A stretch of 64,000 nt of DNA from Mesaphorura yosii. Its lineage: Eukaryota; Arthropoda; Collembola; Poduromorpha; Tullbergiidae. Below, one piece after another: positions 48,428 through 60,199 of the stretch. The position numbers and the translations under genes are program-made. Each line of letters opens with the position of its first letter. Within the stretch, counting starts at the first letter, position 1. Under the pieces are notes generated by a model, which was given only the letters and a program-made list of their open reading frames with translations, was not told the DNA's origin and searched no databases. Where the stretch lies: positions 124,001 to 188,000 of the forward strand of contig WIXG01000042.1 of NCBI GenBank assembly GCA_009869945.1. The letters are read 5' to 3'.

Positions 48428-48649
48428 GTATTTGGATATTGTGGTGAGATTATTGCTGTGTACTTGACGAAGCCTTAAGTGAATTCTTAGTTAACCGTAG
48501 TCTATTTTCCGTTGTTTCGTTAAGAACTAAGAACTCTACAAAACTAGCATTGCATTAGCCCGTTTTCTAGTTTAACGTTTGTACATATATAGTTTAAGGC
48601 AACTGTAAGAAATTAATAAAGATATTTGTTTTGTTCATTCCAAAAGGAT

Positions 48650-49988
48650 CTAGTCAAATATTCTGCTTAATTTCTTAGTTCCTCCAAATCTTGCTGGAAG
48701 TTGATCTCGTTCAACGAGCTCGTACACATCTTTCGTCCATTGATTCTGGCTCAGGCCGAGAACTTTCAGGCCTTTTTTGGTTGACTCCGACATTAATGGC
48801 TTCAGAATTTCAAACAAGTTCTCGAAAATCGGTGGAGCTGATGATTAAGATAGATTGTGTGAATTATTTGAGTTAAGCCATCGCTCTTGCTCTCATGAAA
48901 AACTTACTGTTGACAAGAATGGTGCGATAGGCACTGCCAGCATAATAGCGTTCGTACGCTAGGATAAAGTGAGTATTTCCTGGAACACCTGTCAAATTTT
49001 ACAAAGTATTTGGACGTGGGACATCAACAATTCTATTTTTTGAAACTTACAAGCCAAGCATCCATGTTGTCTCAAGTTATAGCCTTTCATATCAATTATC
49101 AGCACGAATTGCGTAATATTTCTGCCAGGATTTTGCTCGTCGAGTTCGCGCACACGTGTAGAGATTTTCTCATAGAGATAATTCAAGTACCGGTTGTATT
49201 GCACAATTTCCCCAGCCAGGGCCGCTTTTCTCACATCCCATCTCCCATATAATTGAAGCCAGACTAATGACAATAACAATAACAATATTCGTACTAATTA
49301 GTAAGCATTGCAGCTGACATTCAATCAGACGTTCACAATTGGCTACCTGGTCGTCCATTTTTGTCTACGCTGCTCATGTCAAAGGGATACGCTTTCTCGA
49401 ATGCTCTGAAGTCCTCGTCGAGTATAGAATCGATTTTGTTGTCTTGTCTCCATTTATGGGCCTAAAGTAATGTAATCCAATGGATTCATCTTTCGTCTCA
49501 ATTTCGACAATTTCGTTCTTGGCTTTCGGGTCGGTGTTCCGACTTACCACTCGCACGGCATTTGTCGCTCGGTTTACATCAAGGTTAAAGTCTACAAAAC
49601 AATAGTTAAAACGAGTCCCATGCAAATTAAAAAAGCAAATATCCCCAGACCAATTCGTGAAATAAACACGTTTAATAAACACAGCATGGGTTCATCACTT
49701 GCATGGGACTTACGTCGAAGCCATCTCAAAAGATAAGAATCAGTCTGCATGAAGTCCCTGTACAGGATGTCAACTACCATTGGTCGAAACTTTTGAGGAG
49801 TCGTAAAAATGTTGTTAAATTACTGAGCTTATGTTTATTGCGTTTACGTGGTGGTTTATGGGCTAACCAACCTTGACCAGAGCTTCATTCTCCGCTGCAG
49901 TCGGTTCATCCAAGGCTCCGTTCACCAGACTCACGCACAAGAAGAGGCACAGAAGCAAAGAATCAAGAACGCCCGGGCTCGGCTTCAT
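48650..49988 (-). CDS. Secreted CRAL-TRIO protein, array copy 3
   Basis: Predicted 277 residues from exons 49988-49872, 49789-49714, 49591-49548, 49461-49347, 49263-49051, 48988-48908 and 48837-48650. Signal peptide at residues 1-24 (SLLLCLFLCVSLVNG). CRAL-TRIO elements: DSYLLRWLRHFNLDV, HKWRQDNKID, GRPVWLQLYGRWDVRKAAL, IIDMKGYNLRQHGCLAC, LVNTPPIFENLFEILKP, and end QLPARFGGTKKL. More distant from copies 1 and 2 than these are from each other. The 328-nt block is split as 115 + 213, five bases later than the intron of copy 2. The intron between 49347 and 49263 contains a TTATTG microsatellite. Confidence 0.87.
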
Positions 49989-50579
49989 TTTGGGCTCCGA
50001 TTCAGGATACTGTCACTTGAATATATTACTCCTTTCCTACCTTAACCATGACTCTGTTGGGCTTTATATAATGACTCCTCTATAGTTTCAAGAACAAATT
50101 CTCACTGTAGTGTTACAAAACACCTTGAAAAGTGAACGGTCAGGCACGAGGAAACTCGTCGTCAGGAATTTTTCATTCGTTAGGTGGTTTTATTGCTTTG
50201 AGTAAGCTCAGCAATTACGCTACACACGTGTGTTGCGAAAAAAAAGATTAATCGAACTATGTAAATCGAAGAAGACAAGCAAATTATTGAGCATGGCCGC
50301 GCTTGGACCCTTCCTTCATCACTAACAAGAAACCTGTTCTGTTACTGTCACCTTTTGATTTATTGCTCGTGAAATTCGTTTCGTGATAATTTGTAGTCAA
50401 TCCAAGTTGTCTGTGCGCGCGTGGAGTTCATGTAAATATTTGTTGTGGTTTTGGGAAATAATGGTAGGACGCGAACGCAACTGGAAGACGCTGGACGCAC
50501 GCTGTGATCTGTCCAACTCAGCGAAGGCAGAGCACACGTACGTGCGGGACTGCGGGATCAAGTAATACTGGATGCACGC
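49989..50579. other. Intergenic within the CRAL-TRIO array
   Basis: 590 bp without recognisable exon remnants. Confidence 0.3.
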
Positions 50580-51794
50580 CTATAATGTTGTTGATTTTGT
50601 ACCGCTAAACGGTCCTGGAAGTTGGTCAGCATCTACCAGACTGAGCAGGTACTTTCTCCATTTGTCGCTGCTCAGGCCGAAGACTCCCAACGCGTCCTTC
50701 TGCTCGATTGTCAGCAGCGGACGTAAAATTACCAGCAAATCTTAAAAGATGGCCGGAGCTAAAACGATAAACATTAAATCAAATTCTTGACTCAGGAAAG
50801 TCCGGTCCAGCTTCTTCAGTAGATTATATGTTTCTAGTCTTAACTGTTAATAAGAATCATCCGATGCACGAGTCCTGACCAGTGCACGCCATATCCTCTT
50901 CTGACGTAGATATAACTTGGAATGCCTGTAATGTCGCTATTAGTACGGCATAACTTGTTCTAGCGCATTTGATCCGGTGGTAGATGGTAACTTACATTCT
51001 AAACACGTGTGTTGCCTGGCATTGTATCCACTCAAGTCAATAATTACATTAACTTGAGTAATATTGTGGTGTGGGTTTGTCGCGTTCGCTTCCCGCAACG
51101 TCTGGGCAGAGAGTTCCATAATTCAGTTGAAATAGCGCATGAGCTTATTGACGAACCAGAAAGCACAGCGTTGCGAGGATTCCATGATCCAAACTTGGCA
51201 ATGAATACTGGCCTTCCTTTCTTGTCACGTGTATCCAAAGAAAATCTTAACGCTCTCGAGAAATCATCAAAATCTCCCTCCAGAATTGTGTCGATTCGAT
51301 TGCCTTCCTCAATCGAAGGGTCTATATTGAGAAAAGTAAGTGAAACAATGCAATGATCACAAGCACAGTTAGAAAATGGATAGAAGTTAGGTGTACCATT
51401 CCCAACATCTGCTCCGCCTTCGATACATTCATGTCCGTGGCTTAAAATTTAATTGACTAATTTTGATCAGTGACTTGGACAGCGCTTTCTATTCGCAGTT
51501 TACTTACCTCGAAGCCAGATTATGAGGAAGTCATCCGATGTCATTTACCCCTTGTACAGCTGCTTCCCCATTGCAGTTCGAAGCTGTAAAGTAGCCATTG
51601 AAATTAACTTTCGCCTGTTTAAAGGGTGACCCGAGTGGCCTGCGGGCTAGCTGGACCCTGATTCCTGCCTCAGTGATATCCTTTTCTTCTTCTGACGAAT
51701 ACTTATGGCCTGACATGCGTTTAATTAGAATTGTAAGAATTATTTGGGCAGCAAAAAGAGTCCCCAATGGACGTAGGGTCATATTATTACGCAT
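50580..51794 (-). pseudogene. CRAL-TRIO pseudogene, array copy 4
   Basis: All exons of the array pattern can be found: signal-peptide exon from 51794 (TLFAAQIILTILIK), 51583-51508 (76 nt), a 44-nt exon near 51449-51406, the long central exon from about 51330 to 51000, 50925-50845 (81 nt) and 50758-50580 (179 nt). Disabling changes: an in-frame TAA at 51547-51545 in place of the Tyr of the DYM motif; a frame break at about 51140-51165 in the region aligned to GQINKLVRY; TGA at 51125-51123; and TAA at 50744-50742 where other copies have Glu after PxIF. The donor of exon 1 also looks lost. Domain residues otherwise remain recognisable (GRPVFIAKFGSW, IIDLSGYNARQHTCLEC), so decay is recent. Confidence 0.82.
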
Positions 51795-52308
51795 TTTGTG
51801 GTCAATTTAGGAATCTTCAGATGCAGCCTGCAATATCTGAAAACTCTACGAACTGACGAGAAGATAATGGATTTGAATGTGGCATTGTGACATGGGCGCA
51901 TAATAAAATTTAGCAAACGCAATGGTCGCTCGGTGTCCACTCACATTGTCACAGTCTAATGACTTGGAGTCTCGTTCAAATTAAGACAATTCAGCAAAAA
52001 GCGGAACTCTCAAGGACAACCGGTTTGGCATCAGCGTGTGGCTTTTTGTGCAAATCGTTCGATGAGACGCATGGTGCAATTATCGACAATCGTCATTGAT
52101 ACAATTAATTTCGCTTAATTAGAAGCTTCGCGAAAATGGATTTATTTACAACAATACATGTTAACACTTGACAAAGCTGACGAGGATTAAACGTATCAAC
52201 TTTCCAGACATCAATCTTCATTATTAATTAAGCTCGCAATGCATTTCAATCACTCTTGAACTTGAGATCAAATTCTTGAGTAAGGCTCTGGGTCACCGAG
52301 TTTGTTCT
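51795..52308. other. Intergenic within the CRAL-TRIO array
   Basis: 510 bp; nothing coding seen. Confidence 0.3.
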
Positions 52309-53535
52309 TCAGCCCGATGTTGGCTTGTACTTTAGATTTCCGCCCCACATGGTTGACAGTTTCTCGGGATCGATTTCCTTCCGAAGCTCAGTTTTCCATT
52401 CAACTTGATTGAATCCGTACACTCGAAGCGCGTTTCTAGTCGACTCCGACATGAGCGGCTTCGCGAGGTTAAGAAAAGTGTCAAAAATTGATGGTACTGC
52501 AATGCGTGGAGGATTTAATTGATACTGTGTCAAGATAGTGATGGGATGGGATGTCTGAGTTTGAGCTTACCATTCAGTAGAAACATCCTGTGCAAGATTT
52601 GTGGGTAATTTGATTCGGCGGTAACAACAGCTGTGAGATAATTAGAGATGCCTGTTGAATAAGAAGAAATTTAAGAAAAAATACTTCAACAATGATGTCA
52701 ATGATTCTGAGCACTTACAGCCAATGCACACATGCTGTCTCAAGTTGTATCCTTTCAAGTCGACAATGAATGACCACTGAGTGATGTTCTTTGTCGATGG
52801 ATCACCCTCGTGCAATTTTCGGAGCTTCACACTCATTCGTTCTACGTATGTCCATAAGCAGCGCTGGAATTGATCTTGCCTTCCGGCAAGAATGTGCTTT
52901 CTAACATCCCAGTCACCCATGTTAACTATCCAGACTGGTCTTCCTTGTCTGTCGACGGTGTCGTAAGAAGTGTAGTACGTGTCACACTTGGAAGCCTCCT
53001 TGTCGTCCAGGATTTTGTCAATTTGGTTTTGAATTCTCCACTTGTGAGACTGGAAAGATGCACGTTTTGAAACTAAATTTACTGAAGAAATTGGAAACTG
53101 TGAATGTCCATGTTCTACCTTTTTTATCATCTCAACTGCGCCGTTAACATTCATGCTACGCGCTGCAAAAGGACACGCTATATTAAAACACCGCTAACGA
53201 TAAAATTTTACATAAATACCTTTCAGCCATGGGAGAATGTATTCATCATGTTTCATGTAGTCCAAGTACAAAATGTCACCGAGTTTGGTGCGAACCTGCA
53301 AAGGGTTAGAATCAGAACCGTCGTATAGTGGTTAACATGTTTGCAAGATTGCAAATTTGGATAAATTTTCCTCTACATGATTGCAAAATTGCAGTTTTAG
53401 AATTCGAATTCTTACCTGTTCAATTGCGCTCCGTTCTTCTGGCGAGTACTCCCCGAGTGCCAGGGGAACGCACAAGAGAAGGAGCCCTAGCGCGACAATC
53501 GCACTGATCAATGAAGATATGGCAAAATGGACCAT
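52309..53535 (-). CDS. Secreted CRAL-TRIO protein, array copy 5
   Basis: Predicted 279 residues from exons 53535-53416, 53295-53220, 53162-53119, 53049-52719, 52651-52571 and 52496-52309, in phase throughout. Signal peptide at about 1-28 (IVALGLLLLCVPLALG). Domain blocks: MKHDEYILPWLKARSMNVN, HKWRIQNQIDKILDD, GRPVWIVNMGDWDVRKHIL, IVDLKGYNLRQHVCIGC, LLNVPSIFDTFLNLAKPLMS. Central exon is 331 nt, one codon longer than in copy 1, and has no extra intron. The C terminus (STMWGGNLKYKPTSG) keeps the GG of the family ending. Note Pro for Arg in the LLRWLR motif (LPWLK). Confidence 0.88.
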
Positions 53536-54379
53536 TTTGAAGCTTATGAGTCGATCTGATTCTATAGACTACAACTGAGAAAAATGGATCATTCGATGTG
53601 AACTGATTGTGGACGCTCAATAGATTGGAGTCGGAATAACATCTCCGGCGGCTTTTTTATCTTTCGAAGAAGATCGTAAAACACACATCAACTACCAAGA
53701 GTTGGACTTTAATGACAGCCTCATGGTTCTTATTTGTTTATTGCAGGCATGCGATCTTTTTTTTGTAAATTGAGAATTTTTCCTCCCTACTAATTATCCG
53801 AACCGCTGCGACTGCCAGAATAACAGTCGTAGCATAAAAAATCGTTCCCCTTGCAGTTAGGGAGTGCATTTAGCAAATAAGAGCTTAATTCCTGCACTGC
53901 ACGAGGAGATTTCAAGTAATTTAATTGTTGACGAGGATGAACTGTTACAGATTGATTAGATAAAGTACGATTTTTACCTTGCACTTTGATCGGAACTAAT
54001 TGAGCCAATTACACGTAGAATTTGCGCATTGCGCTGCATTTCCAGTTCTTCCTCTTTTTCTACACGAAGCATGTCCAATGCTTTTGAGAACGTGCAGACA
54101 TATATTCTTCCATTTAACATTTATTATAGAAACAAGTTTCTCGTGATCGCGTGTGTGGACCTGCTTGGGGTGGCAAGTTGGTAGGCAAAAGATTCTTGCA
54201 TGCGAATTCAATTGTGTGACGCAATATCTCAAAAAGTCACACCGCAGCAACTGGCTCGAGTACACTGGAGGCGATTGTCGTGAATTATTGGTTTTATTGT
54301 TGTAGCCTAATATTGTTCTTAGCCCACGATAATTCTCACATACATCGTAAACATGAATTGGCTACGACGCTGGCGCCTA
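53536..54379. other. Intergenic within the CRAL-TRIO array
   Basis: 840 bp. Weak minus-strand coding-like fragments (a Glu-rich stretch near 54065-53995 followed by a GT donor) were seen but cannot be joined into a gene. Confidence 0.25.
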
Positions 54380-56066
54380 TTAATGCCGGGTCGTGCCAAT
54401 CTGTAGAAATTTCAATTTGTCGTTGGAAATTTGCTTGGACATTTCTCTCAGCCATTCTTCCTTGTAATGGCCGTACACGTTTAAGATCTTCCTCGTTGCG
54501 GGAGCCAGAACCGGCTTCAAAATCTCCAGTAGAGGCTTAAATACCCTAGAAGCTGAAGAAAATAAACTCACATTTAAATTGGCTAGATGTCATGCGTGAA
54601 CCTCACCATTGAACAGATAAATGTTGTTCACAAGTAGTGGATAATGATTCTCGTGAGATCCGAGGCATGCCAAATAAGGCGGCAGGCCTGCGAGTATTTG
54701 AGAACGAGGTGCCTGCAATTTGCTTACGCCTTTCGCTTTCAGCCTACAACTCGAGGGACTTACAAGCAGCGCAGAAATGCTGTCTCACAGTCACTGTCTG
54801 TACCCATGCAGGTTCATTACAACCACGAACTGTGTGATATTCTTAGCTGGATGCAATGCATTTAGCTCCCGAACATTTACAGCCATTCTTCGTGCAATTT
54901 AATCCTGAATCAACTGAACTTCTCAGATTAACCGAAAGTCACATTGTCAAATTTTTGTTTTTCTCCGATTTTCATGATTTTCAGCCCCCAAAATGGCCAC
55001 TGCCTGATTGTCGAAACACGATAACTCACGATAACCAAATTGTCGACACACGCAAATCGAGTAACCGTCTTATCATTTGTAATACTTTTGCATTTGCGTC
55101 GAATATCAAGCACAACTGAAACATCAGTTGGTCTACCTCTTGTGTAATGTCAATTACGAGATAAGGCCAAAACAACATACGAAACGGTTTTTTCTGAAAT
55201 AATTCTAATTTATTTGTACAGGAACGTATTCTCAGCCAGAGGACACTATTACCGACTATGAAATTATAGCTATGAATGTCTTGGACGTACCGCTTCTAAA
55301 TGCCAAGAACCAAACGTGTCTTTTTGAACGCTACTTTGAGAAACCTGACATTTTACTACCTTGTTCACTTTTTGTACAATTTGGTCATCCCTAAAAATTG
55401 CACAATTTGAGCAGTCACCATTTTTCTGATTCGACAATACAGCCGGCCAGTTTCTCCTCCAAATTGATTCGACCTGGTTTTCGACAATCGAGCCTGGAAT
55501 CTAACGATTCGTTTAACTATTGCTGTTAATTAATATTTGGCTAACTCGGTCTTCCTTCCTCGTCCACCGCGTCCGTCCTGTGCGGGTAAGCGGAATTCAG
55601 AGCGAAGTTTTGCTGAAGAAGCCGGCCAACGTCGTTGTCTTTTCTTCATTTCAAAGCCTGAAAGAATCACAGAACAAGAAGGTAATGAGCATTAGTTGCA
55701 TGGAGTGTGAAAATAGGAACGATTTATTTACGGTTCGCAGCATGTCACTCGCGGTGAAGATCCAAATGTTTTGCTATTTAAAACAGCGCAAAATTTTCGA
55801 TCCAATTTTCATGTCCTATTAGAAATTATATGTTCACATCTTAACCAACTGATGAGATATTCGTCAGTCTTCCTCGTAATCCTCGTACAGGACATCGTTC
55901 TCTCGCTCTCGAAACTGTACCACAAGAATCCATACAAATTACGGCGGGAGCTGACAACTATTTTTAATAACTGTCGTAAAATTTACCTTCGTTAATGCAT
56001 CCCTTTCAGCTGGCATGTACACTTCTTGTCCTGCAGCCTCAAGCAAGTAGACAAAGAAAAGCAATC
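54380..56066 (-). pseudogene. CRAL-TRIO pseudogene, array copy 6
   Basis: Exon relics in the order of the array: a signal-peptide exon near 56066-55988 (RLLFFVYLLEAAG, no ATG left), a 76-nt exon now 77 nt (55914-55838, frame broken inside DYxKTDEYL), a central exon beginning 55657 with Trp of LKWRKD changed to TGA (55648-55646), its second half near 54880-54757 (NITQFVVVMNLHGY) ending in a short AGACAG-duplicated insertion that breaks frame, then ILNxP-type and C-terminal exons (54380 stop). About 600 bp of foreign or unalignable DNA (54920-55550) splits the central exon. An intron-like boundary after GRP at the site used in copy 3 is suggested. Clearly dead. Confidence 0.75.
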
Positions 56067-56546
56067 TCAGGCAGCTTCGAAATCAGAACGAAATTATTGG
56101 GCAGCATTATCACATCAGGAATAAACTGCAACTGCAGCGTACGCAATAACTGATCTCTCAGACAGAATTTGCTGTCAACTGACAAGATGGCCACAATGGA
56201 TGGCGATGCAAAATATAATCGCAAGCACCGGATAATGAAGCACTCTATACATCAAGTCTTGAAATATGGTCTTGACGTATGAGGAAAACTGACTACGGCA
56301 ATGTGATTCTTGATTTTGAGGCTCGGCCTGCAGCACAATATTTTTAGTGGTTCACCATGAAGAAGAGAGAAGATTTTTCATACACAGAGATCATTCCTAT
56401 TCCCAGCATTCATAATTTAATTCAATTAGGCAGGCATATTTAATCAATCATTTCCTAATCCAATAATTGAGGAGACGACGCACCATTCAAAGTTTCAAGA
56501 AAACCAGAATATAACCCTAAAAATCCAAGCAGGTGATATGAGTTCC
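56067..56546. other. Intergenic
   Basis: 480 bp between the last CRAL-TRIO relic and the 3' end of the Tyr-rich protein gene. Nothing coding seen. Confidence 0.3.
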
Positions 56547-57979
56547 TCAATTCTGGTAGTACGTGAGTGAGTGTTGGACTGGTTGAAAACAGGAACTGCA
56601 ATTAGTACTGCTGAGTATTGAATAAGGTGAGTAATACGAGTATTGTTGCGTCGCGGCTGGCGCAATTACTGTCGCTGGTGGATTGTAGTATTGTGTGTAG
56701 TCTGCATATTCGCTTCGTCTTTTCTGCAAGCCCTGCTGGTCCTGATTTTGGTTTTGCCCTTGACTGTACTGCTGCTGGCCGTAGTAATTGTTGAAGTCGT
56801 AGTCTACTCTTCTCAAGTTTGGCGTCTCTTCATTGTCGTCAGGCTGAGCATAGTAATTGCTGTATTTGTACTCCGTCGCACTGTCTTCTTGCGGGGCTTC
56901 TTGAATTGGCTGACTGTACTTTATGATGGGAGTACCTGAAACAGCCTGCGTTGACAACTGATCATAGCTTTGTTCTTGCCCATAGTAAGTGTTTTCCTTC
57001 CTGTTAACGACATTTAAGTGAAATTCAAAATGGTTCTGCGATTTAATGTACCTTCAAAATATGTTTATTACTCGACCTGCTGACCGCATCATCATCGTCA
57101 TCGTCATTTTCAAACAACTCTGACAATGGCCGAGCGTCTTCTTCTCCATCCTCATGTCCCTTCTCCAATGAGACAGTGTACAAGTATCCACCTATCGCGA
57201 ATACCACGCCCAGAAGTATCCAGAATGGGAGAGGGAGCAAAATGACCTTGAGCATCATGATCGTAGCGAAAATGATCCCCTTGAACTACAAACCACGAGA
57301 GAATAACACATAAGTACCCAAATTTAATCTTGTGCATGAAAGAATCACGAAATTTGCGCTAATGTCTTAAGTCTTACCATAACAGTTGCAATCACAATGC
57401 CGGTCAAATCGTTGGGAACAGCCTCCTGAATATCAGCGAGCAGATTTCCACTGGCCTGTCAAATGAAAGAGCACGTTAATGATGCTGGCATGAAGTACAG
57501 CAGCGCGTATTGCATTTTCTTACTATGAAATATGGCCTGAAGAACGTCATTATCTCCTTCCCAATGGCCACGAGACCCAAAGACTCCAGAAGTTCTCTGC
57601 CCTTCATTTTGCTTATTGAGCCATTTGTAGAGTGGAAATCCACGCCAGGCTCCGGTGTGTTTGTCGGAATTTGAGACTTTAACTTTGTGAAACTTGCAAT
57701 ATGCCGTCTGGTTGAGGTCTCAACATGGGACGAACTCGTTCCGTTGTTTGTGACCGTGACGTTCTGCATGTGCTCTGCCGTGGCAGGCACAGGTACTTGA
57801 ATCACCTGAGTGGGTCTCAGGGCACCGTAAAAGTGTGATATTGCTCTGTATCCACTTTTGATGAAATTTCCATTAACGTAAATCGGCGAGTTTCCGGAGA
57901 AAACGCACAGGAACGAAACTGTCAGGATCAGGAACACACTCACGTTGTCGCAATTGCGAATTACACGCGTCGGTGCCAT
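56547..57979 (-). CDS. Tyrosine-rich single-pass membrane protein A
   Basis: Predicted 405 residues from exons 57979-57524, 57455-57378, 57285-57052 and 56996-56547. Family not recognised. Layout: signal peptide (FLILTVSFLCVFSGNS, residues 14-29), a lumenal part with several N-x-T/S sites, two helices that may be membrane-active (LTGIVIATVM and the strong LPFWILLGVVFAIGGYLYTV), a Glu/Asp run (NDDDDDDAV) and a C-terminal ~150 residues very rich in Tyr and Gln (DFNNYYGQQQYSQGQNQNQ). The same order occurs in the 61-kb gene. Such Tyr-rich tails could cross-link or phase-separate, for instance in cuticle, but that is inference. The acceptor of exon 4 (AACAGGAAG) is the weakest junction; the nearby CAG four bases earlier gives a stop. 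Confidence 0.7.
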
Positions 57980-58406
57980 TTCGAATAAAAGTTTTCGCCC
58001 TGCAAACTAGAGAGTAAAATAAGTTTCTGTGAAAGATAGCCAGGCTTATGTTTCGCTGAGTTACGACTGGGAACTGATGACAAAGTATCGATTCGATTTA
58101 GCACCAAAACTCGACATCGACGATATTTAGCACTTAATTAAATTAACAAACTATAATTATGAAAACGGCCGACATGGAACGTTTAAGTTTATATTACAAA
58201 TCAAGGTGAGGGTGAAAAACTGTTGATTTAAATCCTTAGCGAGTCTCGCTGTCGCCAGCCTCATGACGAAAGACGAACATGACGATTGAATGGACACAAG
58301 ACACATTGAATGATGATAAATACCCTTTTATTTAGCGATTGTTTCATAGAATTGGCTCAGATTGCTTTGAAACAACAAAAATAGTTGTCTAGCAGTGACA
58401 ACATGT
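57980..58406. other. Intergenic
   Basis: 430 bp between the Tyr-rich protein A start and the end of the GH125 gene; no features beyond likely promoter and polyadenylation sequence. Confidence 0.3.
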
Positions 58407-60199
58407 TTACTCCGACAGGATGTGTGGGTACTGTCGATCAAGATACAGAATCAGGTCACCAAATACGGTATTAGCCCATGCAAACCACGGTCTCGAGAAG
58501 TCGGTCGCATTGTTGACATCGTACGCCTCATGCATCAACCCCGTTCCGGCCGTCGTATTTCTCAGAGTATACAGCAGTTGTCTGATTTCAGATTCGTCTG
58601 TCGTCGTCATTGCCTGCATCGCTTGCGCCATGTGCCAAACTGTCTGCAGCCCCGTGTGCGGTGAACCGATGCCTGGATACAATCCTTCGACATACCACGG
58701 GTTCCACTCGGCCGACAAGATGTACCTCCTCGTGTTAAGATAAATTGGATTGACCCTGGATAAGTACCCGAATTTTGGGAGCGAGAGCAGCGAAGGAAAG
58801 TTGGCATCGTCCATAAACGCATGAGACCCATAACAATCAACTTCGTACGCAAACACTTGGCCGAATTCTGGGTGTTGCACGATCCCGTACTTTGTGATTG
58901 CTTCTCTCACTTCAGCTGCAAACGTTTTAATTTGCGCTGAGAGCTCCGGAAACGCAGCGTTGTAGTCCAGAGCTCTTGCCACTCCTTCCAGGCCCACGAC
59001 CAGCATCGCGTTTGAGGGTATGAGGTACTGGAAAATGGTGGAGTCGTCAGACGGTCTAAAAAAAGATCGGACGAGACCGCAGCGTTTGACTGGATTGCCG
59101 ATCCCGTTCAAATTGGTGGTCTCGGACTGAGTTATAGTTGGGCGGGAAAACTCAAAGGGAGGACGAGGAATGACTTCGATGGAGCCGCCCTGTTGGTCGC
59201 GCAGAGTTTCCAGTACTAATTCTACTGCAGTCTTCCAATGCGGATTGTTCAAGAAAGTAGCGTCTCCAGTTTCATCGTAATAGTACTTGGACAAGTACAA
59301 GAATGAAGCCAGACTGTCCAACTCGTACTTAGCTTCAAACACTTCGTCCTTCTCGTAAGGCGGTTTAACGACGTCAAATAGTGCCCATTCATTTTCGGTC
59401 AAATTAATTCCTGAGTTCCAATGCTTCAACGGGAAGTACGCATTTGCCCATGGGTACAGTTCAATCATCTCAGCTTGGGTGTTGATCAATCCAAGAATCA
59501 ATTCCCGAAGCGGGGCGTCATTTCGTGAAAGTGGCACGTACGGGTTGATTTGGTAGGTGGAATCTCGAAGCCACATCGCTGGGATATCTGGAACAACGCA
59601 TCAAGCATGAATTCTGTACTGATCGGTGACAACAATTAGTGGATATAATAAATTAATTTACCTCCTGTCACAATGTAGGTGTAAGGTAGTGTCAATCCGT
59701 AGTCTGGATCAGTTGCGTTTCTCCTGAAGTAAATTGTAGTGTCTATAAAAGAAGAAACGAAGAAATCAAGAGCAGGCAGTCATGTCCACAGAACTCGGTT
59801 TGAATGTTACCAAGCGTGCTCGGAAGGCAGTTGGAAAATATTTGTCTGATTGTGTCATCCCGAATTCTGCTCCCAACATCCACGATTTTCTCCTCCACGG
59901 CGGTACTATTAAACAAACGATCTGCCGGTGGTGGGCGGGCATCAGGGACTTCCGACTCTCGTACTGGCTCATGCACGCGTTTCGAAATCGGGCTTGTCTT
60001 GCTGGAATGGAAACCCTGTAGTACTGAAGCAGAAAATGCAACTTTTGGGGCTGCTAAACTAAACAACGACTGTGCATGTGATGGAATTACCGGAAACGGT
60101 ATAGTGAGGTCCAGAATTATACCCGAGGCAAACTGCATTCACTACAAAAATGGCGAACAAAAGGGCCAGCTGTAGCTGCAAGTTTAGTATCCGAACCAT
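58407..60199 (-). CDS. Secreted glycoside hydrolase family 125 (exo-alpha-1,6-mannosidase-like)
   Basis: Predicted 528 residues from exons 60199-60123, 60058-59811, 59742-59662 and 59587-58407, all phase-matched. GH125 enzymes (formerly DUF1237, 'MUG157') cleave terminal alpha-1,6-linked mannose. Signal peptide at 1-26 (LQLALLFAIFVVNAVCLG). Family blocks in order: DRLFNSTAVEEKI, IFSNCLPSTLDTTI (across a junction), VTGDIPAMWLRDSTYQINPY, WANAYF, AKYELDSLASFLYL, RSFFRPSDDSTIFQYLIPSN, YEVDCYGSHAFMDDANFPSL, LSAEWNPWYVEG, GIGSPHTG, GTGLMHEAYDVNN and FAWANTVFGDLI. Domain is full length and open. The family is common in fungi and bacteria and, as far as I know, rare in animals, so transfer is plausible; three introns and local codon use show it is settled in this genome. 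Confidence 0.9.

Noticed and set aside
53790..54265. Two minus-strand ORF fragments (Glu-rich piece and an LCYDCYSGS-ending piece)
   Set aside because: The available donor and acceptor phases do not join them without a stop, and neither shows a known domain.
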